Source: Cinclus cinclus
Lineage: Eukaryota; Chordata; Aves; Passeriformes; Cinclidae
Reading direction: 5' to 3'
Assembly: GCF_963662255.1 (NCBI RefSeq)
Contig: NC_085047.1
Coordinates: forward strand, 111,101,872 to 111,165,871
Length of the DNA stretch: 64,000 nucleotides
Shown here in pieces: positions 1 through 12,300 of this stretch; the first letter of the stretch is position 1, and every line of letters begins with the position of its first letter. The position numbers were made by a program, and so were the translations under genes. Below the pieces are notes generated by a model. That model was not told the DNA's origin. It did no database searches and worked only from the letters and a program-made list of their open reading frames with translations.

Positions 1-3000
1 TTGTTTTCTTTGGATTGGTGTGGGGTAACTAATCCAAGCAGGCAGAAGGACTCAGATCTGAGGTCTACAGGAAACCACTTGACACACCAGGAAATGAAAA
101 GAGTTAGATAAACCCTGTGGGTCAGTCAGGCAGCCATCTGTTAGCATGGGAACTAAGCCAGTAGGTTATTTGCCCTTCAGTTAAGAAAACAGTAGTTCTG
201 AAAATAATACATCCAGAACACTATAAACTTGTTTAAAAATGGAATATTGCAAGACCTTCCCTGTTTGCAGTGAGCTCCTCTGTGAAACTTGCAGCCAGAA
301 CTCTTCTGCCTAGCAGGGAGACAATATTAAAACCAAATTAATAACTTACCAGCCCCAGCTCACTTGGGCTAGATTTACTCCCTACTGTGGAGATACTTGT
401 GCCAGAGAGAAAGTTGGAGAACTGATGTGTCTGAGGCTGTTTGGCTTGTGTTTCCTGATGGAAATGGGAATTTCTTTCCTGGAATTTATTAAGAGTTGGC
501 TTTCCTCTGATCCCACCTCTGATAGGATGTGTGGCAGCCCTGCTACACAGGGGTCACTGTGTCTGTGAACTATTCCAGCCTCTCTGAATTCAGTTTTAGC
601 CCCTTCCAGGTCTGTTATCACTGTTGTATCTTTCCTGATTTTCCTGCCACTGGGCTCCAGTCTTACTGAAGTTATAGGTTTTTGGCATGGAGAAGAGAGC
701 AACAAGTAACACAAGTTTAGATTTTTTTAATTGTCAGTTTGTCTTAGTTCTTAGGATAGAACATATATTCCCATTGATCTCCCTGGGCTATGCCATTGAT
801 CAAAGATGTTTTAAGCTAAGTAAGCTAAAGATAGGAGAGCTGTTTGCAAGTTATATCACTCTGTACAAGAACACTTATCAGAAAGACTTTTGAAAAGAGA
901 TTTTCACTGAACAGTTTGGACACAGGGTTATCTTTTCCCTTTTCCCTCCTGCATTATAAACAGCACAGAAGGGCAATAATAACTTCTTTTCACCCTGATT
1001 TGGTTGGTATGAGAGTATTGCACTTCATCTCTGCTGAAGGGCAGAATTATTGGTGTTAAAGCATGTCAAGGAAGGAATATGAATGGCGCCAACCAGAATG
1101 AAAAGACTAGCAATAAATGAATTTTTAGAAGCAGTGTTTGATGATCTTTTAGAAAAGCAAAATATTGTACAAAAAGAATAAAATTATTACTAGCATGTTA
1201 CTGCTTGGTATAGTATTTTCTAGTTTGATGCAGCATTAATTTATGACAACAGAAGCTGTAGGATGCAGTAGATATCTTTGCATGCACTGTTTGGCTCTCT
1301 TTTCTGTGGCTGAACACAGTGCTGCAGTCTGGCAGTGAGAAATCGTCCTCAAGTGAAAGGAAGAGCCAGTGTCCTTTGGAGGTTTCCCTGGGAGTTCACG
1401 GGAGCATTTACTCTGCTCTTGCCATGGCAGAAGTGTTTTGCATGCACATGTACACCTGGAGAAGGCTGGAACAGCATCCCCCTGCCACCTTCCTTCAGTG
1501 CAAGTCTGGAAAAGAATAAAATAGGGATAAAAGGGAGAAAAAAGTATGTGGTACACAAGATTGAGATTACATACCCAGAAATCCAGAGGTAACCAACAAC
1601 CTCCTGGTGACTTGAAAGCGCATTTGTTGGAAATTTTAAAAAATCCCTAAAACATTAAATTTGTAGATCTCAGGCTGAACTAAGTGCTGAGATCACAACC
1701 TGGTGCTCTGCTTGGCCCAGAGCAGAAATTTTTGAGTCTGGACAGAACAGGAGAGTGGCTTTGCTGCTGCCCTCAGTGGAGATGGTGAGGAGGAGCAGCA
1801 CAGAGTGACCTGGTGGGCTCCAGAGCTGGGGCACTGCTGGAGCCCTGCTCTGAAGAGACAGGACAGTGTCAGCTAAGTCTTGCTGTGGTCCCTTACCCAC
1901 ATACATTTGCCTGCCCTGCTGTACCTGGCCTGGGGCAGACAAAAGTTCACCAAAGTGTAGGAATTTCAGTATTTTACTGCTTTTGCCAAGTCTGAAAGCT
2001 CACTGTGATCTCTGAGTTTCATCTTGCACCCTTTATCTTTGTTATGATCTTTGCAGAGAAAAATGTTCTGCAGAATATCAGAAACCCACAAATACACAAT
2101 TGTCAGTGGGGAAGATCAATAAATAATCTGTCACCAAGTCTGAGGAAAGCGTGTTTGTCTCCTGCTTCATGTCCTCTTGTCCCTGGGTCCCCATGTCCTG
2201 CATTTGAAGCACTGCAGCCTCTCTCTTGATCTGTGGCTCCCACCTGCCAGGTGTGATGGGCTAGCACAGGGTCCATGGCACTGAGAAGCAGCTTGCAAGC
2301 TGCTTTAGCACCACAGCTCCTACCTGTCATGGTCAGAGTGTTCCCTGCATCCTCACACAAACTTCTGACACATCTGGAAGGGCATACAACAGAGAGGTCT
2401 GATGAGAAATTCACCACTGACTTACATGGGGAAGGTTCAAAGCAATTTAATAAGAGAAAATGTTACCTGCTCATCCCTTCCTCTTTGAGATTAAAGTTAT
2501 CACAAAGAAGCAGCTGCTGTTAGATTGTTTCTCTTATCATTACATCCCAGAATTATCTGAAACAGTCAGTTTCATCTTCAGATAATAACAGTTTCAGCCA
2601 CGGCTACAGCTTTGTGTTGCACACATTGTAAGTACTGACACCATTTTTGCAAGTGTACATTATTTTTCTTCCTGCAGCCAAAAACTTCCTCTTCAGACTT
2701 TTTTTTACAAAAGGTTTCTTCCATGGAATAATAAAGAGGTGTGTTTGCTTTTAAAGTGAGATGTACCATAAAGGTGCTTAAATAGTTTGAAATGCACTCA
2801 ATTTTAGACCCAGGCAAATTTCAGGATGCACATTTCAGCAGCAGGCAAATAGTAGATTCATTGAAATGTAATAATGAAGGATGCTTAGGAACAAGGAGTG
2901 TTCCTCTTTGGCATGACTTGAGTATCCTTTGCCCAGAATTTGACAACCTGCTCAGAACAGATGTGCCCCTCCCCACTCCTTCAGAATAGTAAATATAATA

Positions 3001-3239
3001 AGGTGTTATTGTCCTTTTTAATGCCAGTGCAGCTGTTTTTATCCATCCTACTTAGCAACATGCATTCCACTTCCTGCATGTATGTGAAGGAAAAACAAAA
3101 ATAAAAAAACTAAAAACTCAGCTAGGTCTTTTGGGACAAAAGGCCAAACACGTGATGAGTCTGAGAATTTTGTGTTCTTAAGTAATGAAGATCTGCTCTG
3201 TTGTATTTCAGTTGCTTATGTTTTTAATGTGTGTTTCAG
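1..3239 (+). other. MAOA: MAOA intron 3 (3' part)
   Basis: No exon of the preceding part of the gene (DRVGGR or VGPTQNR motifs) is seen here on either strand, so exon 3 lies before position 1. Apart from short A- and T-rich runs I recognise nothing in it. Confidence 0.7.
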
Positions 3240-3344
3240 GGAAAGTCAAAAAATTTTACAGGAATTTGCCCTTCAACATGGAATCCCTTGGTTTATCTGG
3301 ATTACAATCACTTCTGGAGAACCATGGACAAGATGGGAAAAGAG
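3240..3344 (+). CDS. MAOA: MAOA exon 4
   Basis: 105 nt, phase 0 at both ends, between TTTCAG and GTAGGC. Equals human residues 103-137, including the motif [20 protein letters not shown]. The start of the exon reads [14 protein letters not shown], where mammalian MAOs and the MAOB copy in this window have a GK(S/T)YPF-G-FPP-W pattern. This block is therefore unusually divergent, although the frame is intact. Confidence 0.93.
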
Positions 3345-6300
3345 GTAGGCTGTGAAAATTCATTGTGTCTTGTGATGCTCATGTCACTGTTGGGTCTGGT
3401 AGGGTTTTTTATTGTTTCTTTAATATAAAAAAAAACCCTCAACAGCAAAACAAAACAGAAAGGAAGCATCCATCAAAAATGTTTCTATATTGCCCAGGAG
3501 CTGTCAGAACTAATAGGTCTTCCTCACTGAGAGGGAGGTGGACTAGATGACTTGTAAAGGCCCCTTCCAGCCCAAACTATTCTATGATTCTATGGGAGGA
3601 GACAAAAAGATATGGAGGTGTATAAGACGTCTGAAAAAATTAGGTTGAACTCAGTGTATTTTCTCATGACAGGAAAAAGTATTTAATGAGCTGGGAGATT
3701 AGAAGGGGCTTTCCCCCCCCTTCCCTCATGACAGCAATTTAAGTAAAGGTGACTTTTTTCTGTAGCTGCCTAAGATGGGCTTCAGTTTCACTTCACAGTA
3801 ACTTTATTTTTAAAGTTCAAAATATAAGCAGTACAGCTGCAGCCCCTGGAGCATTATACTCTCTTTCAAATATTCATCAATTTCCATATAATCTAGTAAC
3901 AAAGCAAGGGCTCCACCTTACCAGCATCTTCAAGCATAACTCACTGTACTGCAAATTCCATTGGTTTTAGGCGGTTTTGCAGAATCAAATTTATATATTA
4001 TACTATGCATTTTTTTTGTCAGTAATACATTTTTCAAAGGTTTGGGGATATGGTATTATCCTCCATATCACGTTACATGTAAACAATTATTATCAAGAAT
4101 TTAACTGCCTAGAGTATTTCAAAGTACCTAGACGTTTTTTTCTTACTCTGCAGTTACCAGAGAGACATAAGGACCTTTGGTTACTCAACTTGGAACTGAC
4201 TTTCCAAGTCAGTCAACTGACTGAAAAAGGAACTTTCCCCTCAACTTCTAGAGGACACCAAGACAACTAAATTGGAATCACTTCTGGACAACTAAAAGCC
4301 AGATGAGTCCCAACACAAGGATATAGTTCACTAGTCAGACAAAGACAGATTTGGTGGTTATAGTGCAAATAATTCCCAAAGGTGTGAATGGAAACTATTC
4401 CATTTAATTAATTTGTTCCAAACTTATATCCATGTGTAGGGAACAGAAGAAACTCCTGGCCAGCATAACAATTAAGTCTCTGCTACTAACTAGCTATGAG
4501 CAGGCAATGGTGAAGTACTGAATCATTTCTTGGATATTTCACCTCTTTTTCCAGATTCCTGTTGATGCACCATGGGATGCTCCACATGCTGAAGAATGGG
4601 ACAAAATGACCATGAAAGAGCTGATAAATAAGATTTGCTGGACCAAGTATGTAAATATTTACCTGCTTTGAAATTCCAGCTGTGGCATGATAGTGGCTTT
4701 TTGACAGGTTCTGTGGTTCAGCTGAGTACAGATCAGGAGTTGTTTGAGATGGGTTTTGGTTGGCTGGCAGGTGGCATCAAAGGTGCTGGGGGAGCCTGGG
4801 GTTTGCTTCAGCAGGTCCCTGCACACAGCAGTGGTGGTGTGGGCTCTTCCCACCATCCTTCCACTTCAAACCATTGGATCATTGAACTCCAGCCAGCTCT
4901 CCTGTGGCTCTTGGCCCTGTAGTATAGTTTCTTATGAGACACTGACATTCAGGCCATTGAGTAGGATGAAATCTGCCCTTCCAAATTCCAGGGCTGCAAT
5001 TCTGCTGTTTGCCCTACTCCTCTCAGGATCTTAAACTCCACAGTCTCATGGCTACTGCAGCCAAGACTACCCTTCACCTTTGCATCATCCCACAGGTCCT
5101 CCTTGTTTGTGAGTAGCAGATCCCATAGAACATCAACAACAGTCAGTAGGAAGAGGGCTCAAGGTGTTGTGTTATCTATAAAATGACCAGTGTGTTTTCT
5201 GTGAGGGACTGCACTGTACAAATAAAAAAAGGATTATTGTTCAGTATATTGAGGTGATGACAATTGGAAATTCTCTTTCTTTCCTTTCTCTTTTCAATAG
5301 TTTCTTTTTGTAAGCTGAAGAGAAGTGTGTTCTTATGAGCATTCATGTCCCCACCTGCTGTGCCAGTCCCTGCACTGCTCTGTAACGCCCTCCTCCCTCC
5401 TTTTCAGTGTCTTTTATTTGTGTGGCTGTGCTCTGTTTGCCCTTTCATTCTGACTGCAGTTTAGTGCTATGTCTGCAGCTTCCTGACCAAAACTTTCCAT
5501 TTGAAATTCATTTTTATGGCTTAGGTCTTGCTCCAGCTCCATGGGATATGCTGTGCAGCCATTTGGACTTGCTCATGCTCTCTGTGGCATTGGAGTTTTC
5601 TTTGCAGTTAGTTTTATGAGTCTTTTTCTTGCAAACTCTGTTACTTTGGACTGCTGTCGCAAGTGCACTGACTCTTCCTCCTCTAGTTTTTACTTTGCTT
5701 TTAGCCATGGAGCTGGTGGAGCATAAGCTAGACTAGGTTTGTAGTGATCCCTCTTTTGACAGACTTCTTGTCTGGGCAGCTTCTACTGCCAATGTTGTCA
5801 GTAAAACATCCAGTTTTAATGGATGTGTTCAGCTGAAGCGCATTCAAAAACTCAGTAAAAACCCATTTTAGATCTTTAAGCCAAGCCACATTTTTCTACA
5901 TACAGTTAAAAAACAGTGCTTAAACAAAAAAGCTCTTCCACAGCATTTTCTGTATGACTCAAGGCCAAGATTACAAAAGAAGATTTGTTTGTCCTATGTC
6001 ACAGATCAGCAACTACTGATCCTGGAGACTTTTTTCACATTTCTTAGGCCTGAGCCTGCTGCAGCTGCTAAGTGTCTTGGTGCTCTCAGAATTGTCACAG
6101 AGGGTTCTTGTTTGCAGGCTGTTTTCATATCCCGGCTGATAGGATGAAATAGGGGTGAATGGACTTCATACATAGGGAAACGAGGTTATAAAAGTTTATA
6201 AGTTACATATTTTAGCCCAGATAGCTTGCTAGGTTCCTTCCTTTATCAGATTATTATAAATTCATGTTGTTTCATGAAGCTTCATCGAAGTCAGAGTCCT

Positions 6301-9300
6301 TCTACCTTCTTTGCAAAAGGATTCCAATCTTAGAAATATGTGGCCACAAATGCAAGAAATGTGACTAGCCAGATCCTCTGTTCCTGCTGCTGTTTCTCTG
6401 TTTATGCTCAGAGAACGAACTGTGGTAGACAGGTGACCCTTTCCTTATTTTCGTGGCAGTGATTACCAGTTTGGTTTCTCTGTCTGGGTTATTTACAAAG
6501 TCTGGTTCTTGATTTCATAAAGGGTCAGTGCAGCAGTGTCATATGACAGGTGGGGAATGTCCAGGCTGCATGGCTGCTTCAGTCCCTCAGGACCCATCAG
6601 ACTCTGGAACTGATGTGCTCAACGAGCTCCCCATGAGAAATGCAGAAAAATTTCACTAACAGATTACAAAAATTGTTCTTCTGCTGAGAAAAAATATTTA
6701 TTCTGATGAAGGGAATAGCAGCTGGGAAACTATTTAACCAAAGTGAAATCAGTGGGGTTTCAAACTAAATGGATAAATACTTTGGGGGGGAAGGAGGGGC
6801 TGATAGAAACCCATTTAAACAGACTCACTCCAGACTGAAAAATTAAACAGATATGAATCATTTTGACTTTTCTGACTTTGGGAAACAGCTCTTGTTTAGT
6901 ATGACAAATAAAATCCTGGAAGCAGTCAGAAAGTCATATTTTCTCACAGTTTTTTCCTGGTCCTGTGTCTCACACAGAGCTGTCAGGGACTTTGCCACGG
7001 TCTTTGTGAACGTCAACGTCACATCTGAGCCTCACGAAGTGTCTGCCCTCTGGTTCCTGTGGTATGTGAGGCAGTGTGGGGGCACATCCAGGATTTTCTC
7101 TATCACCAATGGAGGCCAGGTACAAAAAGTCTCATTTCCTTCCTCTTCTCTTGAAACTGCAATGAGCAAGTGCAGTGTTATACCCACCAAAACCCTGCAT
7201 TTAATGAAAAGATGAGAGCATGTGGCACAGAGAGAAATATGGTCTCATGGGGTGATACAGCCCTGTCAACTAGCCCTGTTTAATGAAGAATTTTATTAGC
7301 TAAGACGTGGAATAAATTGGGACTATTTAAGCAATTGGGGGCTTTCTGCATTTACTTCAGCACAATGCTGTTGTTGCAGTTGTGTTGCTTTTTTCTGGGT
7401 TACTTGGCACGTTTGAATGTTTACAGGAGTTCAGAAAAGGTGTACTTCAGACGGAAATGTGGGTGTTTCTTTGGTGTTGAAGCCTCTGATGACAAGAGTT
7501 GGAAGTAAATAGCAAAAGGCCCTTTCTTCTTGGGTCAGCTCACATGGCAACAGTTTCCATCAACATCTATCCATCAACATCAACACAACCACGTGTCAGG
7601 AAGGATGTAAGCAGTGCTGGTGCTGTCCTGTGATAGGAGACAGACCTGGCTAAGAGCCATCTTCCTCAGGAGCCCCTCAGTCATGTGTGCTGTCCCACAT
7701 CAGCAACTGCTAGCTGTTGCAGCAGGAGTTAAAAATAAAATGAATCCCAAGACACTCATAGCTAAATAAAACGTGGAGAAGGGAAAGCTACCTGGGCAGA
7801 GCACTTCCTTTTCTTTGTAGCTGGATGGGAAAAGCTGTCTTTGTTACTATCATGCTTCCTTCTTCCTTCACCCCAATCAATTTTAGTTGAGCAAAAGCAT
7901 TAAGTGTTTCTGGCTTAGTGGCCCTCACAAGACCAGCACCTTACATGTAAAAGTGAGCTGCTTTATTTCCCACTGGTGGCTGGTAGGTGAAACAGGCTTT
8001 AGTGCTTCCCCTGACCCTCTGCACAGATAGCGCAGGGAAATGTGTGTCACAGGTTGTGCTTTTTTCCTAACAGCTCTGCCTTTGTGTCTTCCCAGGGACA
8101 GAGAAAGCTCATTACACTGAGACCAGACTCAGTTAAAGATCTGTCTTGCTTCTGGGCTGACTCAGTCTTAAACTTTACAGTTGGGTTTCTCTTCACGCTT
8201 CAGGGTTTGGGTAGCACAGTGGTGGGTAAAATACTTAAAACATGTTTTGAATGAAGTGATATGTTTATTTTTGATAGAAAACCTGCATTATACATGCATG
8301 TTCTCTAGGCTTTAAGAGTCTTTAAGTCAGGTCATTAGGGAAACCATTGCAAAAGTGATGTAGTCAGTAATCCCTACTGAGGCTCAGGTATATGCCCTTG
8401 CTTGTCTGAAAGTCTGGGTGTCCTTATGCACCCTTAGGACTTGAAGATTTGGCCTGGAATTTTGTGTTGGTGAGCAGAAGTCATATTCAATGTCATTGTG
8501 ATTAATGCTGTTGATTTTTTGTTTGTGTTTCTTTTCTCTTTGTTGTTTAGGAGAGGAAGTTTAAAGGGGGTTCCGGTCAGATATCAGAGAAAATAATGGA
8601 ACGCCTCAAAGGCAAAGTTAAACTGGAGAGACCTGTGATCAGTATCGATCAGACAGGTGATAATGTCCTTGTGGAGACTCTGAACCATGAGATATATGAG
8701 GTAATTTGATCAGAATAAAAGTCAAGAATGCATTTAGTAGGGGAATACATCTGCTGTAGCTCTTAGCCAGATGTAATCAGGAAATACCATTTGTGTGTGT
8801 CTATTTCTTGGACTATGCTGACACTCCATGGAACCTGCTTTACAGATTTATTTACAACTGGCTCTCTTCTTGGTGTTCTGCTGCTTGGTTTCTGTCATTA
8901 CTCTGACTTCTCTGCTTTAACTTTCTATGTCTTCATCTATTTTTTACATTTTAGTTCTGCATTGAGACTGTTTCAAAGGAAGGAAAAATAACATCCCAGT
9001 TTGTGGTTTGCAGCAAAAAAAAAAAATAAAAAAAAAATTTCAAACACCTTTAGTAAGATTTTGCCTCTGTACTGTCATGCTTTGAAATTCTCCATCAGAA
9101 CTTGATTACCCACAGTGGCACCCATGGGGCAGCAGCTGCCCCACCAGCCTGAGAGCACCTGAGACCAGCAGTGTTGTGCTATAGTTTCACCCTACGGAGT
9201 CCTGCACTGTTCCAGTCAGACCCAGGGCCTGTGAGAGGGATGGAGCACGTTCAGGAAAGCTGGAACCACCATTAGTGTTCCTTGTCCTGAAGTAACATCC

Positions 9301-12300
9301 TGTGAATATGCACAAATGTGATTTTTTTAGCATCTTATAATTGGGAGAAATGTGGGTCATATTTTTCTGGAGATGATAAAAGGCAGTTTTACCTGGGCCC
9401 TAGGATATTTCTTGTCCCATTTCTCCACCTGTCTCCAGCCAAGTTTCAACTCTAGTCTGTTTTTTCCAGCTCCTTTTATCTGAAATGGCAGAATTACTTT
9501 TGTCACCTGGAAATATGTGTGTGGGAAAGCCACCTAGCAGGGTCAGGTGTGGGAAAGATGTTAGCAGCTATTAAGAGTGCTTTTCAAACATGTCCTGTGG
9601 GATGAGCTTGCTGGGAGGCAGTGCCTGGTGCTGAGTTTGTTCTACATTTCAGGGCAAGTACGTGATCAGTGCCATCCCTCCAATCCTGACAACAAAGATT
9701 CACTACAAACCAGAGCTGCCACCAAAGAGAAACCAGTTAATACAGCGTTTGCCTATGGGGAGTGTCATAAAGTGCATGATGTACTACAGGGAAGCCTTCT
9801 GGAGGAGGAAGGGTAGGTGGGGAAAGCAGAGGACTTGGGAACTCTGTGCAAATTTTTACACTCTGCTGTCTAATAATCAGGGAATAAATCCAAGGGAGGG
9901 TTAAATGTGCAAAACCCCAAAATCAAACATACAGAAAAGTGAAAGCTCCTTAGAAAGCAGAACTCTTTCTCTGATCTTGAGTGCATGCCTTGTTCCAAGG
10001 ATGAATCCAGGATCCCAAATCTCATTGCAGTTGGTTGAGGTGGGATGACCAAGAGAACAAGCAATGTTTCCCGAGGAAACCTTGCTGGAACCTGCAGAGC
10101 ACAGCAGCATCAGCTTCCCTGCAGCATCAGCTCCCTTCTCCTGCCAGGGACTGTAAGGTCAGCCAAAGAGAATTTACAGCAGATGACAAGCAGAGCTTAA
10201 GGTCTAAGCAAGCCCTTTCCCTAATTTTAATCTTCTCTTCTGTGGACTTGATATCTCAGAGGAATGGGAAAAGTAGGTTAGGTTTTTGTTTAGCTCAAGA
10301 TATTTTTTCCATGCTGTAATACTTGTTTTTCTCAGCTTTAACTGATACCATTTTCAGAACTATTTGTATGAACAGATTAGTTCCACTCTCTTCCTAACAA
10401 TATTGAGAGTGGTAAGAATATTTCTTAATCAAAATAATATAATTTTTGCATGTTTCAGGGCATAAACTGGCCATTGAGATGAGGCAAGAATACATTCAGG
10501 TGTATTCATTGTTCTCTATATGAGATTTTTCACATGTTCATCTGAAACATGTCCTGATGTGATCCTAGATTAGACAGCCCATGTTTCTGCTGCATTACTG
10601 TTGTAGAACAGCATTCCTAACAATCTTATCATCAGCAAAATCAGAATAGTGTAAATTTGAGCCTACAGTGACCAGATGTAATTGCACTGGGTTTTGTTTT
10701 GGTCAAGGTACTCATGGAACGAATCACCGTAGTTCTGACTGGATCAGTATATTTTTGATGTTTATTGTCCCCAAAATAGAAAGCCAAAGGGACTTGCGGC
10801 AATCCACAGAAATTCCTTGTTAAGTAGCAGTGGAATTTTAAATATTTTTACAAGTCTCTGTGCACAGTTTCTCTGAGTCAGAGAGAAGAGAGTAGAGAAA
10901 CTTACAGAGACACTTCAGACATGTAGGATTTATCGATAATAATGGAATTACTGTGCAATTCCTTTTATGGATAATTTTCTTTGCTCATTACTATCAGAAA
11001 CAGTGATCATCAACAGGTTTTTCAAACAATAATCTTGGGGTTTCTTTCCCCTTAGGTTATTGTGGTTCCTTCATCATTGAGGATGAAGAGTCTCCAATTG
11101 GAATAACCATAGATGACACAAAACCTGATGGAACTTTCCCTGCCATTATGGGGTAAAAACTGCTAGCCCACACTCACATATATGAATTTCTTCTTGTAAG
11201 AGTTGGTGGGAGCAGGAGGGAGAGGGGAAATGGCCATTTCACACAGTTTGCATGGATGGAGTTTGCACTTCTACCGAGCCTCTTGTGCCTCTCTAGTCCA
11301 TATAAACTTTTGGTGAAGGTTCTGCTGCAAACAGCCTAATACAAATGATGTGGTTGGGAAGGAGTTGCTGAATTCAGCTGTAGTCTTCTTTAAGCATTCA
11401 GTTCATGTGGGTTTTTTTACTGTGGAGTACATTTAGAAATCAATCCCTCTCTCACCTCTCTGTTTGAGCCTGTATTTGGCTCATGTTGGGCTTTTATGTT
11501 TAGTGCCTGGTCCAAAACGACAATGCAGTTGTCCAAGAAATCCTCATTTGTGTCCTCTCCCCACTGTGCTGAGGCAGGACAAGGAACATCAGCTGCTGGA
11601 GCAGAGAGGCAACTGTGCAGTAAAAAAAAATCAAGATTCTGTAGAAACTGACAAGTAAAAATGTTACAGTTTGGACAAACAGGTGGGAAAATACATGACA
11701 GTATTGACTGGCTTTTAAAATAGCTGAAACCAAATGAACAATCTTTACAAGTGTTTCCTCAGTAATGTGAGGTGAGAGTGCCAAAAAAAGGCCAATATAA
11801 ATGGCAGGCAGCTATTCCTTAAGTGTCTGTCAGGAAAAGCTCCCCACTTCTACTGAACTGTACATGTTTATGGGCATGTTCAAGGCTTGAAAGCTTCCAT
11901 GAGAGCAGCAAGCCTCCTCCAAACCCCATATGGAAAACAGTCTCCAGCTTTCTTTCTCCTCCTGGATTTATGTGACTTTCTAAAAGAGTGTAGGAACATA
12001 CTTCATCCCCTGGATATCTCCACTAGGGTCAGATGAACCAATTGCCAAATCTGTTTCCTTCAAGATGAATAAATACTAATCCCAGTTGTTGCAGGAGTGA
12101 TCCATGACATTGTGCAGTGCCTGTCAGAGCAGCAGGCTGCCATCACTTATTAACACCAAGTGACACAGGCAGCTGCCTGCTGAACTTCAAAAGCTCAAGA
12201 AAGCTCAGGGTCTCAGTCCTTTTGGGTCAGACCTAGATGGAAATGCACACCCTCCCTTTCAGTTAACTCTGCAGGTTACCCTGCATAGGCTTTTTCACCT

